A stretch of 64,000 bases of DNA from Serratia entomophila (GCF_021462285.1 NZ_CP082787.1:310001-374000), one strand, 5' to 3'; positions 41,554-54,397 are shown, counted from the first letter of the stretch. Notes: generated by a model not told the origin, from the sequence alone. Made by a program: numbers and translations.

Positions 41554-42558
41554 ATGCGTAAGTCTTTTGTAGTTATCGTCCTCGTGGTGCTGGTGGCGCT
41601 GTATGCTTCATTGTTTGTGGTGCAGGAAGGCCAACGCGGCATCGTGCTGCGCTTCGGCAAGGTACTGCGCGACAGCGAAAACAAGCCGCTGGTGTATGCG
41701 CCGGGTCTGCACTTCAAGATCCCGTTTATTGAAACCGTGAAGAACCTGGATGCGCGCATTCAGACCATGGACAACCAGGCCGATCGCTTCGTGACCAGCG
41801 AGAAGAAAGACCTGATCGTTGACTCCTACCTGAAGTGGCGCATCAGCGATTTCAGCCGTTACTATCTGGCGACCGGCGGCGGCGACGTCTCCCAGGCCGA
41901 AGTGCTGCTGAAACGTAAATTCAGTGACCGTCTGCGTTCCGAGATCGGCCGTCTGGACGTGAAAGACATCGTGACCGACTCGCGCGGCAAGCTGATGTCA
42001 GACGTGCGCGACGCGCTGAATACCGGCACCGTGGGTGATGGCGAAGAAGTGGCGACCACCGAAGCCGATGACGCTATCGCTTCTGCCGCGGCGCGCGTTG
42101 AGCGGGAAACCACCGGCAAACAGCCGCAGGTTAACCCGAACAGCATGGCGGCGTTGGGTATCGAAGTGATCGACGTGCGTATCAAGCAGATCAACCTGCC
42201 GGCCGAAGTGTCAGACGCCATTTACCAGCGTATGCGCGCCGAGCGTGAAGCGGTAGCCCGTCGTCTGCGTTCGCAGGGCCAGGAAGAAGCCGAGAAACTG
42301 CGCGCCAGCGCGGATTACGAAGTGACCCGTACTCTGGCTGAAGCCGAGCGCCAGGCGCGTATCAACCGCGGTGAAGGCGACGCCGAAGCGGCCAAGCTGT
42401 TCGCCAACGCGTTCAGCCAGGATCCGGACTTCTATGCCTTTATCCGTAGCCTGCGTGCTTATGAAGCCAGCTTCAAGAACAACCAGGACGTGATGGTACT
42501 GAGCCCGGACAGCGATTTCTTCCGCTATATGAAATCGCCTGAGTCCACGCGCAAGTAA
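41554..42558 (+). CDS. hflC: FtsH modulator subunit HflC
   Basis: 334 residues. N-terminal signal-anchor helix (RKSFVVIVLVVLVALYASLF) followed by the SPFH domain (VQEGQRGIVLRFGKVL) and coiled coil. Partner of HflK, with alternating subunits in the FtsH-HflKC complex. The hairpin after it marks the end of the long operon that starts at nnr. Confidence 0.98.
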   Translation: MRKSFVVIVLVVLVALYASLFVVQEGQRGIVLRFGKVLRDSENKPLVYAPGLHFKIPFIETVKNLDARIQTMDNQADRFVTSEKKDLIVDSYLKWRISDFSRYYLATGGGDVSQAEVLLKRKFSDRLRSEIGRLDVKDIVTDSRGKLMSDVRDALNTGTVGDGEEVATTEADDAIASAAARVERETTGKQPQVNPNSMAALGIEVIDVRIKQINLPAEVSDAIYQRMRAEREAVARRLRSQGQEEAEKLRASADYEVTRTLAEAERQARINRGEGDAEAAKLFANAFSQDPDFYAFIRSLRAYEASFKNNQDVMVLSPDSDFFRYMKSPESTRK

Positions 42559-42579
42559 TCGCGACAGGTAAATTATCGG

Positions 42580-42610
42580 GGGCCCGTTTAATCGCGGGCC
42601 CTTTCTTGTT
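42580..42610 (+). terminator. Terminator after hflC
   Basis: GGGCCCG / CGGGCCC stem with an 8-nt loop, followed by CTTTCTTGTTTT. Confidence 0.75.
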
Positions 42611-42621
42611 TTGGGGGATGC

Positions 42622-42822
42622 ATGAATTCGACGATCTGGCTGGCGCTTGGGCTGGTTTTGGTGCTGGAAGGGCTGGGGCCGATGTTGTTTCCACAGGCTT
42701 GGCGCAAAATGATACTGGCGATGAGCCAATTGCCTGACGCCACGCTGCGGCGATTTGGCGGCGGCATAGTGGTTGCGGGCTGCGTGATCTACTACATGTT
42801 GCGCAGCCGCACCGGGGTTTAA
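42622..42822 (+). CDS. yjeT: DUF2065 membrane protein YjeT
   Basis: 66 residues. Two predicted membrane helices (IWLALGLVLVLEGLGPMLF and FGGGIVVAGCVIYYML) around QAWRKMILAMSQLPDATLRR, the DUF2065 pattern. It sits between hflC and purA as in E. coli. Function is unknown. Confidence 0.93.
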   Translation: MNSTIWLALGLVLVLEGLGPMLFPQAWRKMILAMSQLPDATLRRFGGGIVVAGCVIYYMLRSRTGV

Positions 42823-42839
42823 AGTTTAGCCTAAAAATT

Positions 42840-42855
42840 ACGCAATCGTATGCTA
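42840..42855 (+). promoter_or_regulatory. PurR-box candidate upstream of purA
   Basis: ACGCAATCGTATGCTA shares about 11 of 16 positions with the PurR consensus ACGCAAACGTTTTCGT. E. coli purA is PurR-regulated. The match is modest. Confidence 0.35.
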
Positions 42856-42917
42856 AAAGTGCTGAAAATCGAAAATTACGGTGGTAGAATCCATTTTTAA
42901 GCAACCGGTGATTTTGA

Positions 42918-44219
<1,302 letters not shown>

Positions 44220-44237
44220 TCTGGCTTTCCGCAATAA

Positions 44238-44267
44238 ACAAACCGGGCGTGTCCCGGTTTGTTTTTA
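44238..44267 (+). terminator. Terminator of purA
   Basis: AAACCGGG / CCCGGTTT-type stem with a short loop and GTTTTTAT tail. Confidence 0.82.
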
Positions 44268-44394
44268 TCATTTGTTCTCCCCGTTTGCGGTTTCACGTCA
44301 AAAAATCCTTTCTTAATCCCGTCTCAGAGCCTGACATGCGCTAAATAATTAGCGGCGAACTCTCCGGCTGGTTTATTATCCAATGAGTAATCTT

Positions 44395-44423
44395 TTGAAA
44401 AATGCCGAAAAGCGGCGTATCAG
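44395..44423 (+). promoter_or_regulatory. Promoter candidate for nsrR-rnr-rlmB
   Basis: TTGAAA, 17-bp spacer, TATCAG; 28 bp before the nsrR GTG. Confidence 0.5.
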
Positions 44424-44451
44424 ACGGGTAAAGTGATACCCAGAGGTAGAT

Positions 44452-44877
44452 GTGCAGTTAACAAGTTTTACTGATTATGGCCTGCGGGCGTTGATCTACA
44501 TGGCCTCGCTGCCGCCGGACAAAATGACCAACATCTCGGAAGTGACCGAGGTATACGGCGTGTCCCGCAACCATATGGTTAAGATCATCAATCAGTTAAG
44601 TCGCGTCGGCTTTGTCACCGCAGTGCGCGGGAAAAACGGCGGCATCCGTTTGGGCAAGCCGGCCGAAACCATTCGTCTCGGCGACGTGGTCAGAGCGCTG
44701 GAGCCGCTCTCACTGGTCAACTGCAGCAGTGATTTTTGCCACATAACCCCTGCCTGCCGCCTGAAGCAGGTGCTCCATCAGGGCGTACAGAATTTCCTTG
44801 AAGAGCTGGATAACCACACTCTGGCCGAGATGGTCGAAGATAATCCGCCGCTCTACAAGCTATTGCTTGTCGAATAA
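44452..44877 (+). CDS. nsrR: Nitric oxide-sensing Rrf2-type repressor NsrR
   Basis: 141 residues from GTG 44452 ([19 protein letters not shown], as in E. coli). Represses hmp, ytfE and other NO-stress genes; NO attacks its iron-sulfur cluster. Winged HTH ([20 protein letters not shown]) and cluster cysteines in [19 protein letters not shown] are all present. It is followed at 59 bp by rnr. Confidence 0.97.
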   Translation: MQLTSFTDYGLRALIYMASLPPDKMTNISEVTEVYGVSRNHMVKIINQLSRVGFVTAVRGKNGGIRLGKPAETIRLGDVVRALEPLSLVNCSSDFCHITPACRLKQVLHQGVQNFLEELDNHTLAEMVEDNPPLYKLLLVE

Positions 44878-44936
44878 AGCGTCGTTGAGAAGACAAGGCT
44901 CAGCGACACCCTGCTGATGACAACGGAGGAACCGCA

Positions 44937-47423
44937 ATGTCACAAGATCCATTCCTGGAACGAGAAGCAGAAAAATATGAATCCCCAATCCCGAGCCGTG
45001 AATATATTCTGGCCCATCTGGCGAAACGTGAAACGCCGGCCAGCCGCGAAGAGCTGGCCAACGAGCTGGGGTTAAGCGGCGAAGAGCCGTTGGAAGCGTT
45101 GCGCCGCCGCCTGCGTGCGATGGAGCGTGACGGTCAGTTAATCTTTACCCGCCGCCAGTGCTATGCATTGCCGGAACGCCTGGACCTGCTGCGCGGCACC
45201 GTTATCGGTCACCGCGACGGCTATGGTTTCCTGCGCATCGAAGGCAGCAAGGATGACCTGTATCTTTCCGCCGAGCAGATGAAGATGGCTATCCACGGCG
45301 ACGTGGTGCTGGCGCAGGCGCTGGGCGCCGATCGCAAGGGCCGCCGCGAGGCGCGCATCGTGCGCGTGCTGGTGCCGAAAACCAGCCAGATCGTCGGCCG
45401 CTTCTTCATGGACGCCGGCACCGGGTTCGTGGTGCCGGACGACAGCCGCCTGAGCTTTGATATTCTGATCCCGGCCGACGCCGTCAGCGGCGCGCGCATG
45501 GGCTACATGGTGGTGGTGGAGCTGACCCAACGTCCGACCCGCCGCACCAAGGCGGTCGGCAAGATCGTCGAAATCCTCGGCGACAAAATGGGCACCAGCA
45601 TGGCGGTGGATATCGCGTTGCGCACCCATGAGATCCCGCATACCTGGCCGCCGCAGGTGGAAAAACAGGTAGCCGATCTCAGCGAGCAGGTGCCGGAATC
45701 AGCCAAGAAAGGCCGTGTTGACCTGCGCAAACTGCCGCTGGTGACCATCGACGGCGAAGACGCGCGCGACTTCGATGACGCGGTGTACTGCGAGAAAAAA
45801 CGCGGTGGCGGTTGGCGCCTGTGGGTGGCCATCGCCGACGTCAGCTACTACGTGCGCCCGCGCACCGCGCTGGATGACGAAGCGCGCAACCGCGGAACCT
45901 CGGTGTATTTCCCGTCGCAGGTGATCCCAATGCTGCCGGAAGTGCTGTCCAACGGCCTGTGTTCCCTGAACCCGCAGGTCGATCGCCTGTGCATGGTGTG
46001 CGAGATGACCATCTCCGCCCAGGGGCGCCTGTCGACGGCCAAGTTCTACGAAGCGGTGATGAGCTCCCACGCCCGTTTGACCTACAACAAGGTGTGGCAC
46101 ATTCTGCAGGGCGACCAGGAGCTGCGTGAGCATTATCACCCGCTGGTCAAGCACCTGGAAGAGCTGCATACCATGTACAAGGTGCTGGATAAGGCGCGCG
46201 CCGAGCGCGGCGGCATCGCCTTCGAAACCGAAGAAGCCAAGTTTATCTTTAACGCCGAACGCCGTATCGAGCGCGTTGAGCCGACGGTGCGCAACGACGC
46301 CCACAAGCTGATCGAAGAGTGCATGATCATGGCGAACGTTGCCGCGGCGCGCTTCGTCGAGAAGAACAACGAGCCGGCGCTGTATCGCGTGCATGACCGC
46401 CCGAGCGACGATCATATCACCGCGCTGCGCAGCGTGCTGAGCGAGCTGGGCCTGACGCTCGGCGGCGGCAACAAGCCGCAGCCGAAAGATTACGCCACCC
46501 TGATGGATGAAGTGGCCGAACGCCCTGACCACGAAATGCTGCAAACCATGCTGCTGCGCTCGATGAAACAGGCGATTTACGATCCGGAGAACCGCGGCCA
46601 CTTTGGACTGGCGCTGGCCTCTTATGGTCACTTTACCTCGCCGATCCGCCGTTATCCTGACCTGTCTCTGCACCGCGCCATCAAATACCTGTTGGCCAAG
46701 GAGCACGGGCAACCGAAAGAGCGCTGGACGCCAACCGGCGGCTGGCACAGCGAATTCGAAGAGATGCTGCAGCTGGGCGAGCACTGCTCGATGACCGAAC
46801 GCCGCGCCGATGAGGCCACGCGCAACGTCGCCGACTGGCTGAAATGCGACTTTATGCAGGATCACGTCGGTGAAGTGTTCAGCGGCATCATCGCCAGCGT
46901 CACCGGCTTTGGCTTCTTCGTGCGCCTGAACGATCTGTTTATCGACGGCCTGGTGCACGTATCCTCGCTGGATAACGATTACTATCGCTACGATAATATC
47001 GGCCAGCGTTTGATCGGCGAATCCTCCGGCGTGGTATACCGCCTGGGCGACACGGTGGAAATCCGCGTTGAAGCGGTGCATATGGACGAACGCAAAATTG
47101 ACTTCGCGCTGGTCTCCAGCAGCCGCAAACCGCGCGGCGAAGGCAAGACCGAACGCGACCGCGCCAAAAACGGCGGCCAGCGCACCCTGCGCGACGGCGC
47201 AGGAGCCGGCCGCGGCCAGGCGCAGCGCAAACGTCGCGGCGGCAAACCGCCGGCCAACTTTGAGCCGGACAGTGCGTTCCGCAAAGACGGCGACAAACCC
47301 GCTGACAAGGTGAAAAAGGACAAAAAGGCGAAAGCCAAGAAACCGTCCGACAAAACCCGGAAGATAGCGGCGGCGACCAAAGCCAAACGCGCGTCCAAGA
47401 AGAAAGGTGCCGAGCAGGCTTGA
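44937..47423 (+). CDS. rnr: Ribonuclease R
   Basis: 828 residues. A processive 3'-5' exoribonuclease of the RNase II family, able to degrade structured RNA. Winged-helix N-terminus, two cold-shock domains, the RNB catalytic domain with [16 protein letters not shown] (metal-binding Asp) and [17 protein letters not shown], an S1 domain from ~640, and a long Lys/Arg/Ala-rich tail. It lies between nsrR and rlmB in one operon. Confidence 0.98.
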   Translation: MSQDPFLEREAEKYESPIPSREYILAHLAKRETPASREELANELGLSGEEPLEALRRRLRAMERDGQLIFTRRQCYALPERLDLLRGTVIGHRDGYGFLRIEGSKDDLYLSAEQMKMAIHGDVVLAQALGADRKGRREARIVRVLVPKTSQIVGRFFMDAGTGFVVPDDSRLSFDILIPADAVSGARMGYMVVVELTQRPTRRTKAVGKIVEILGDKMGTSMAVDIALRTHEIPHTWPPQVEKQVADLSEQVPESAKKGRVDLRKLPLVTIDGEDARDFDDAVYCEKKRGGGWRLWVAIADVSYYVRPRTALDDEARNRGTSVYFPSQVIPMLPEVLSNGLCSLNPQVDRLCMVCEMTISAQGRLSTAKFYEAVMSSHARLTYNKVWHILQGDQELREHYHPLVKHLEELHTMYKVLDKARAERGGIAFETEEAKFIFNAERRIERVEPTVRNDAHKLIEECMIMANVAAARFVEKNNEPALYRVHDRPSDDHITALRSVLSELGLTLGGGNKPQPKDYATLMDEVAERPDHEMLQTMLLRSMKQAIYDPENRGHFGLALASYGHFTSPIRRYPDLSLHRAIKYLLAKEHGQPKERWTPTGGWHSEFEEMLQLGEHCSMTERRADEATRNVADWLKCDFMQDHVGEVFSGIIASVTGFGFFVRLNDLFIDGLVHVSSLDNDYYRYDNIGQRLIGESSGVVYRLGDTVEIRVEAVHMDERKIDFALVSSSRKPRGEGKTERDRAKNGGQRTLRDGAGAGRGQAQRKRRGGKPPANFEPDSAFRKDGDKPADKVKKDKKAKAKKPSDKTRKIAAATKAKRASKKKGAEQA

Positions 47424-47483
47424 CCTGCGGCACCTCATTATCACCGGCTGGCAACCCGCCGGCCGCACAGTTAAAAGAGCATC

Positions 47484-48215
47484 ATGAGCGAAATTATTTA
47501 CGGCATCCACGCCGTCAAAGCCCTGTTAGAGCGCGACCCGCAACGCTTCCTGGAAGTGTTTATCCTCAAGGGGCGCGACGATCGCCGCCTGCAGCCGCTG
47601 ATCGCCGAGCTGGAAGCCACCGGCATCGTCATCCAGGTGGCGAACCGCCAATGGCTGGATGAGAAGGTCGAAGGCGCAGTGCACCAGGGGATCATCGCCC
47701 GGGTGCGCGAAGGGCGTCAGTATCAGGAAAACGACCTGCCGGCGCTGCTGGAAAGCGTCGATACGCCGTTCCTGCTGGTGCTGGACGGCGTAACCGACCC
47801 GCATAACCTCGGCGCCTGCCTGCGCAGCGCCGACGCCGCCGGCGTGCACGCAGTGATCGTACCGCGCGACCGTTCCGCCCAGTTGAACGCCACCGCCAAA
47901 AAAGTGGCCTGTGGCGCGGCGGAAAACGTGCCGCTGATCCGCGTCACCAACCTGGCGCGCACCCTGCGTTTGCTGCAGGAAATGAACGTCTGGGTGGTGG
48001 GCACCGCCGGCGAGGCCGATCACACGCTGTATCAGAGCAAAATGACCGGCCCGATGGCGCTGGTAATGGGGGCGGAAGGCGAAGGTATGCGCCGCCTGAC
48101 GCGCGAGCACTGCGACGAGTTGATCAGCATTCCGATGGCCGGCACCGTCTCCTCGTTGAACGTCTCGGTCGCCACCGGCATTTGTCTGTTTGAAGCGGTG
48201 CGCCAGCGCAGCTGA
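47484..48215 (+). CDS. rlmB: 23S rRNA 2'-O-methyltransferase RlmB (Gm2251)
   Basis: 243 residues. SpoU-class SAM enzyme. N-terminal substrate-binding domain ([16 protein letters not shown]) and a trefoil-knot catalytic domain with motifs [29 protein letters not shown] and [18 protein letters not shown]. It is 60 bp after rnr. Confidence 0.98.
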   Translation: MSEIIYGIHAVKALLERDPQRFLEVFILKGRDDRRLQPLIAELEATGIVIQVANRQWLDEKVEGAVHQGIIARVREGRQYQENDLPALLESVDTPFLLVLDGVTDPHNLGACLRSADAAGVHAVIVPRDRSAQLNATAKKVACGAAENVPLIRVTNLARTLRLLQEMNVWVVGTAGEADHTLYQSKMTGPMALVMGAEGEGMRRLTREHCDELISIPMAGTVSSLNVSVATGICLFEAVRQRS

Positions 48216-48333
48216 TTTACCTGCGGGGGCCTGTTTGCGCCCCTGCTAATCCACCATCTTGTGATCCCGCCTCCGGCAGAAATCTCCCCACCGACCATAA
48301 TTACCCCTGACGCCTTAATCAGGGAGCACGCCG

Positions 48334-49962
48334 ATGGTCTGGACTACGCACACCGTTTTCAATCAACCCAAGCCGCTGGGCAACAGCAACCTGTTCCTTT
48401 CCGACACTCCGCTGCGCGAGGCGGTGCAGCGCGAGCAAGCGGGCTGGGACGTTGAGGTCCTGGCCTCGCTGGGCCAGCAGTTGGGCACCCAGGAGTCGCT
48501 GGAGCTGGGGCGGCTGGCCAACGCCAACCCGCCGGAGCTGCTGCGTTATGACGCCACCGGCCAGCGGCTGGATGACGTTCGCTTCCACCCCGCCTGGCAT
48601 ATTCTGATGCAAGGTCTGATAGCCAACCGGGTGCATAACCTGCCGTGGCAGGATGAGGCGCGCATCGGCTCCTTCGTGGCCCGCGCCGCACGCTTTATGC
48701 TGCACGCCCAGGTGGAGGCCGGCACCCTGTGCCCGGTCACCATGACCTTTGGCGCCACGCCGCTGTTGCAGCAGGCGTTGCCGCCGGAGTTCCACGCCTG
48801 GCTGACGCCGCTGCTGTCCGACCGTTACGACGCCCATTTGCTGCCGGGCGGGCAAAAGCGCGGGCTGTTGATCGGTATGGGCATGACGGAAAAACAGGGT
48901 GGCTCCGACGTGTTGAGCAACACTACCACCGCCGCGCCGCTGGCAGCGAGAGGGCCCGGGGAAGCCTACCGGTTGGTGGGGCACAAATGGTTCTTCTCGG
49001 TGCCGCAGAGCGATGCGCACCTGGTGCTGGCGCAGGCCGAGGGCGGCCTGTCCTGTTTCTTCCTGCCGCGCATTCTGCCGGACGGCAGCCGCAACGCCAT
49101 CCGTTTGGAACGTTTGAAGGACAAGCTGGGCAACCGCTCCAACGCCAGCGGCGAGGTGGAGTTCCAGGACGCCGCCGCCTGGCTGCTGGGCGATGAGGGC
49201 GACGGTGTGCGGCATATCCTCAAAATGGGCGGCCTGACGCGTTTCGACTGTTCGCTGGGCAGCCATGGCCTGATGCGGCGCGGGCTGTCGGTAGCGTTGT
49301 ATCACGCGCTGCAGCGGCAGGCATTCGGCAAGACGCTGATCGAACAGCCGCTGATGCGTCAGGTGCTGGCGCGCATGGCGCTGCGGCTGGAAGGGCATAC
49401 CGCGCTGTTGTTCCGGCTGGCGCGCGCCTGGGAAAGCCGTGACAGCGAAGGCGAACGCCTCTACAGCCGGCTGCTGACGCCGGCGGCCAAATACAGCATC
49501 TGCCGCCAGGGGATGCCTTTTATCGCCGAGGCGATGGAGGTGCTGGGCGGTATCGGCTATTGCGAAGAAAGCGAACTGCCGCGCCTGTACCGTGAAATGC
49601 CGGTAAACAGCATCTGGGAGGGTTCCGGCAATATCATGTGCCTGGACGTGCTGCGCAGCCTGCACAAGCTGCCCGGAGCGCTGGAGATGCTGCAGTTTGA
49701 GCTGCAGCCGGTGCGCGGCCAGAACCGGCTGTTCGACCACGCCTGGCGCCAGTGGCAACAGCGTGCGCGCCAACCGCGTGAGGAAATGGGACGATTGCTG
49801 ACCCAGCAGCTGTTCGACCTGTGCTGCGCGGCGCAGCTGCTGCAGCACGCCAGCCCGCAGATCGCCGATGCCTGGTGCCACCTGACGCTGGATCATCGCG
49901 GCGAAAGCCTGTTGCCGGACGAAGTCTGCGATTTGCTGCTGAGCCGCGCCATCGGCGGATAG
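48334..49962 (+). CDS. aidB: Acyl-CoA dehydrogenase-like protein AidB
   Basis: 542 residues. Flavoprotein of the acyl-CoA dehydrogenase fold that binds DNA and is part of the Ada adaptive response in E. coli. Start TTHTVFNQPKPLGNSNLFLSD and GMGMTEKQGGSDV, GHKWFFSVPQSDAHLVLAQA and GGIGYCEESELPRLYRE are family segments. No Ada box was looked for beyond a visual scan. It is followed directly by yjfL instead of the E. coli order. Confidence 0.96.
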   Translation: MVWTTHTVFNQPKPLGNSNLFLSDTPLREAVQREQAGWDVEVLASLGQQLGTQESLELGRLANANPPELLRYDATGQRLDDVRFHPAWHILMQGLIANRVHNLPWQDEARIGSFVARAARFMLHAQVEAGTLCPVTMTFGATPLLQQALPPEFHAWLTPLLSDRYDAHLLPGGQKRGLLIGMGMTEKQGGSDVLSNTTTAAPLAARGPGEAYRLVGHKWFFSVPQSDAHLVLAQAEGGLSCFFLPRILPDGSRNAIRLERLKDKLGNRSNASGEVEFQDAAAWLLGDEGDGVRHILKMGGLTRFDCSLGSHGLMRRGLSVALYHALQRQAFGKTLIEQPLMRQVLARMALRLEGHTALLFRLARAWESRDSEGERLYSRLLTPAAKYSICRQGMPFIAEAMEVLGGIGYCEESELPRLYREMPVNSIWEGSGNIMCLDVLRSLHKLPGALEMLQFELQPVRGQNRLFDHAWRQWQQRARQPREEMGRLLTQQLFDLCCAAQLLQHASPQIADAWCHLTLDHRGESLLPDEVCDLLLSRAIGG

Positions 49963-50049
49963 TGAAAACGGTGGCGCCGTACTGGGAAAAGCTTTTTAAT
50001 TAGGCACATGCCCCGCAAGGGACTGCAACTCCCAACCAGGAAAATTAAC

Positions 50050-50448
50050 ATGGATATTCTCAGCGCACTGGCGGCATTCGCCTCGTATTTTTTCAGCGGT
50101 TTCGCCATGGTTCTGGTGTTTCTGTTCGTTTATACCCGCATCACGCCGCACGATGAATGGGCGCTGATCAAGGCCGACAATCAGTCCGCCGCCTTTGCAT
50201 TCATCGGCGCCTGCCTGGGTTATGTGATCCCGCTGGCCAGCGCGGCGGTCAACTCGATCAGCCTGTTGGATTATCTGCTGTGGGGCGTGGTGGCGCTGGT
50301 GGTGCAGCTGTTGCTGTTCGCGGCGGTGAAAATCTACATGCCGCGCATCAGCGACAAGATTGAGGCAAACCACCTGGCCGCCGGGATCTTCCTGGGGGGC
50401 GTCTCCGTCAGCGGCGGCGTATTGAATGCGGCCTGCATGAGCTACTAA
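50050..50448 (+). CDS. yjfL: DUF350 membrane protein YjfL
   Basis: 132 residues from ATG 50050 with AGGAAA upstream. Four membrane helices; conserved acidic/Gly features of DUF350 (RITPHDEWALIKADNQSAAFAFIGACLGYVIPL). In E. coli it belongs to a yjfIJKLMC block upstream of aidB; here it is the only member and sits downstream of aidB. It overlaps the convergent yjfN-like gene by 4 bp. Function is unknown. Confidence 0.88.
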   Translation: MDILSALAAFASYFFSGFAMVLVFLFVYTRITPHDEWALIKADNQSAAFAFIGACLGYVIPLASAAVNSISLLDYLLWGVVALVVQLLLFAAVKIYMPRISDKIEANHLAAGIFLGGVSVSGGVLNAACMSY

Positions 50449-50720
50449 AGATAAAGGATCGCCGAAGCGTGCCAGCCGGGCTGGTGCGCCTGTTCTTCCA
50501 TGCGCAGAATGCGGTAGTAGCTGGCGCCATGTTCATCGGCCGTGCGGGCAATGACCTGCTCGGCTTCCTGGAGCGAGCCGGGCAGATCCTTTAGCGTGAT
50601 CTCGGCGATTTCGCTCAGCGGCGTAACGCGATCGGCGGGCGCCAGCTCGGCGGATTGTGCGCCGGCGCTAACTAATCCCATAGACAGCAAGAGGGAGGTG
50701 AGGGCGGTGGAGCGTTTCAT
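50445..50720 (-). CDS. yjfN: DUF1471 (YhcN-type) exported protein, YjfN-like
   Basis: 91 residues with a signal peptide ending near AQSAE. The mature part follows the DUF1471 plan: ITLKDLPGSLQEAEQVIARTADEHGASYYRI, ending in ASAILYL. YjfN in E. coli has been linked to DegP activation. Assignment to yjfN rests on family plus position next to bsmA. Confidence 0.75.
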   Translation of the reverse strand: MKRSTALTSLLLSMGLVSAGAQSAELAPADRVTPLSEIAEITLKDLPGSLQEAEQVIARTADEHGASYYRILRMEEQAHQPGWHASAILYL

Positions 50721-50825
50721 GGCGTTCCCCTTCGTCAGATCCTGGATGAAATGCTGTCCATCAGTGTGCCGCAGCCCGCGTCAGCCTGCGCAAAGCCAAG
50801 GTAAATCTGCTTAAAAAATCGCGGC

Positions 50826-51134
50826 CTAGCGATACAGGATCGCCTGCGAGTACCACTGCCCGGGCACGATGGTTTCACTGTTCATGATGATCACGTAATA
50901 GCGCGCGCCGGCGGCGTTGGCCTTGCGCTGAATTTCCGCTTCTGCATCCATCGGGCTGCCGCGCACCACGGCGCTGGCGGTACCCATTTTTACCAGTTCA
51001 GCGGTTTGCGCGCGGGTGATCTCCTGCGCCTGGCCGGTGGGCGGCGGCGGCGCTTTAGGCGTGGTGGCCATGATGCCGCAGGCGGACAGCAGGGCGGAGA
51101 GCGTCAAGGCGATGAGCAGGCGGGGAAGCGTCAT
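50826..51134 (-). CDS. bsmA: Biofilm/peroxide stress lipoprotein BsmA
   Basis: 102 residues. Lipoprotein signal with lipobox LLSAC (Cys19), then a Pro-rich linker and the DUF1471 domain (ELVKMGTASAVVRGSPMDAE, AAGARYYVIIMNSE, ending SQAILYR). Matches E. coli BsmA (YjfO), involved in biofilm formation and peroxide resistance. Second of three DUF1471 genes in this region. Confidence 0.88.
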   Translation of the reverse strand: MTLPRLLIALTLSALLSACGIMATTPKAPPPPTGQAQEITRAQTAELVKMGTASAVVRGSPMDAEAEIQRKANAAGARYYVIIMNSETIVPGQWYSQAILYR

Positions 51135-51259
51135 GGGAACCTCGGGATAGCCGGTTTTATGGCTTCAGTGTAACGCAATATATGCTGGAACATATTGAGC
51201 TAACGTTGCCCCGCACAAATTTGCGATGATGAAAGCAAGAGATGGCTGAGGATAAACGG

Positions 51260-52012
51260 ATGATCGAAATACGTGACGAACGGGTGGGGGAAATTGCGGT
51301 GATCCACGCGGTGCCGGCGGGGCGCTATCACCAGCCGTTGCCGACGGTGTTCTTCTACCATGGTTATACCTCGTCGAAAGAGGTATACGCCTATTTCGCC
51401 TACGCGTTGGCGCGGGTGGGTTTTCGCGTAGTGCTGCCGGACGCCGCTCTGCACGGCGAGCGCTTCGATGGCGATGAGCAGCGGCGCCTGGCCAGTTTCT
51501 GGGAAATCCTGCGCAGCAACATCGACGAGCTGCCTGCGCTCAAAACGCATTTCGAACGGCTTGGCCTGGTTGCCGACGGGCGCATCGGCGTGGCCGGCGC
51601 CTCGATGGGCGGCATGACCGCGCTTGGCGCCTTCGCGCGCTTCCCGTGGATCCGCGTGGCCGCCAGCCTGATGGGCTCCGGGTATTACAGTTCGCTGGCG
51701 CAGACGTTGTTCCCGCCGCTGGACGAACGGGGGCAACCGCTGAGTCCGGAGGCCTTCGAGGCGCGCATCGCCGCGCTGGCGGACTTCGGTCTGGAACAGC
51801 AGCTGGAAAAAATCGCCGATCGGCCGCTGCTGCTGTGGCATGGTGAAACGGATGACGTGGTGCCGGCGGCGGAAAGCCTGCGGCTGGCGACCGAGCTGCG
51901 CCAGCGCGGCTGGGACAGCCAACTGACCTTTCTCAGCGAGCCGGACGTCAAGCATCGCATCACTCCACTGGCGCTTGGGGCCACCGCCGATTTTTTCCAG
52001 CGGGTGCTGTAG
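51260..52012 (+). CDS. yjfP: Carboxylesterase YjfP (alpha/beta hydrolase)
   Basis: 250 residues from ATG 51260 with GAGG 8 bases upstream; the ATG at 51242 has a poor RBS and a tail absent in the family. Alpha/beta hydrolase with oxyanion region FFYHGYTSSKEVYAYFA, nucleophile elbow GASMGGM (Ser), acid in LLLWHGETDDVVPA and His in DVKHRITP. The E. coli protein is a carboxylesterase on small esters. Physiological substrate unknown. Confidence 0.92.
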   Translation: MIEIRDERVGEIAVIHAVPAGRYHQPLPTVFFYHGYTSSKEVYAYFAYALARVGFRVVLPDAALHGERFDGDEQRRLASFWEILRSNIDELPALKTHFERLGLVADGRIGVAGASMGGMTALGAFARFPWIRVAASLMGSGYYSSLAQTLFPPLDERGQPLSPEAFEARIAALADFGLEQQLEKIADRPLLLWHGETDDVVPAAESLRLATELRQRGWDSQLTFLSEPDVKHRITPLALGATADFFQRVL

Positions 52013-52025
52013 CGGCAAAAGAAAA

Positions 52026-52045
52026 GCCCCCTGCAGGCAGGGGGC
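52026..52045 (-). terminator. Terminator of the yjfY-like gene
   Basis: GCCCCCTGC / GCAGGGGGC stem; on the minus strand it is followed by TTTTCTTTT. It may also serve yjfP weakly. Confidence 0.7.
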
Positions 52046-52116
52046 CGATAATCACTTTCGCATTTTTCATTCGCCGCTTTTATGTGCGGCTTGTTTCCCT
52101 GGCGTCGCTTGTTCGC

Positions 52117-52383
52117 TTAGCGATAGAGCTCAGCGCTGACGTGCATGGTGCTGTTGTCGCCTGGTTCATGCAGGGCGATGATGCGATAAGATGTCGCGCC
52201 GCGTTGGTCGGCAATTTTGCTCACCTGGCTGCTGGCGTCGTCAGGCGACACCAGGTTCTGGTTCAGCGTCACGAAGCCGACGCTTTGCAGCCCGTTGGCC
52301 TGATGCGATGTGACCTCAGTGGCGGCCATGGCGTTGGCGGATAACAGCAGAGCAACGGCGCTGGCGAGGATAATGCGTTTCAT
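52117..52383 (-). CDS. yjfY: DUF1471 exported protein, YjfY-like
   Basis: 88 residues. Signal peptide KRIILASAVALLLSANAMA, then DUF1471 (GLQSVGFVTLNQNLVSPDDASSQVSKIAD, GATSYRIIAL, MHVSAELYR). Position directly upstream of rpsF fits E. coli yjfY. It is the third DUF1471 gene within 2 kb. Confidence 0.82.
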   Translation of the reverse strand: MKRIILASAVALLLSANAMAATEVTSHQANGLQSVGFVTLNQNLVSPDDASSQVSKIADQRGATSYRIIALHEPGDNSTMHVSAELYR

Positions 52384-52710
52384 AGGTGCCTCTCTTAACT
52401 GTTTGCTTCAACGGCCTGACAGCCGGTGCCAGTGCAGCAAAAAGTTATTTACATGCATTGAATAAGTTGAAATCTTTTTCGTCGCGCTGTCTGCGGCGGA
52501 TATGGTTAATTTTAGACCCTTGCGGCGGATTAAAAAGCGGGGGCTTTTGATGTCCTCTTTCAAAAAAAATGAATGACTTTTACGGCTCGATGCTGATTTC
52601 ATTGAAAGATTTTTGAAATAGATGGATCGGCATACATAGGTTTATCAGGCAGCAAATCGTGCTATTTCCGAACCATATCCTCATTGTGGTGAATAAATCC
52701 CACGCGGTCC

Positions 52711-52739
52711 TTGAGTTTCCCCCCCTGCGCCAGTATGAT
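52711..52739 (+). promoter_or_regulatory. Promoter of rpsF-priB-rpsR-rplI
   Basis: TTGAGT, 17-bp spacer, TATGAT, then a ~90-nt leader. Confidence 0.75.
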
Positions 52740-52776
52740 TACGCGTCATTTTTCAGCCGCACACTAAACACGTTCC

Positions 52777-53237
<461 letters not shown>

Positions 53238-53245
53238 TTGCCGCC

Positions 53246-53795
<550 letters not shown>

Positions 53796-53822
53796 TCGGC
53801 CACTGTCCATTAACGACTTTGA

Positions 53823-54287
<465 letters not shown>

Positions 54288-54307
54288 TAACGCTGCTGTT
54301 AACCAAG

Positions 54308-54340
54308 TTAAAACGCCAGCCTCGTGCTGGCGTTTTGCTT
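54308..54340 (+). terminator. Terminator after rplI
   Basis: AAAACGCCAGC / GCTGGCGTTTT stem with loop CTCGT and T-rich tail. Confidence 0.88.
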
Positions 54341-54397
54341 TTCTGCGCCCGGCAAAACGCGCTACCCTGGGGTTATCTGTGACGGGGAGCAGCGCAC

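Noticed and set aside
45699..47510. A 603-codon frame antisense to rnr
   Set aside because: Same reason: low-complexity His/Arg/Gln-rich antisense translation of a conserved gene.
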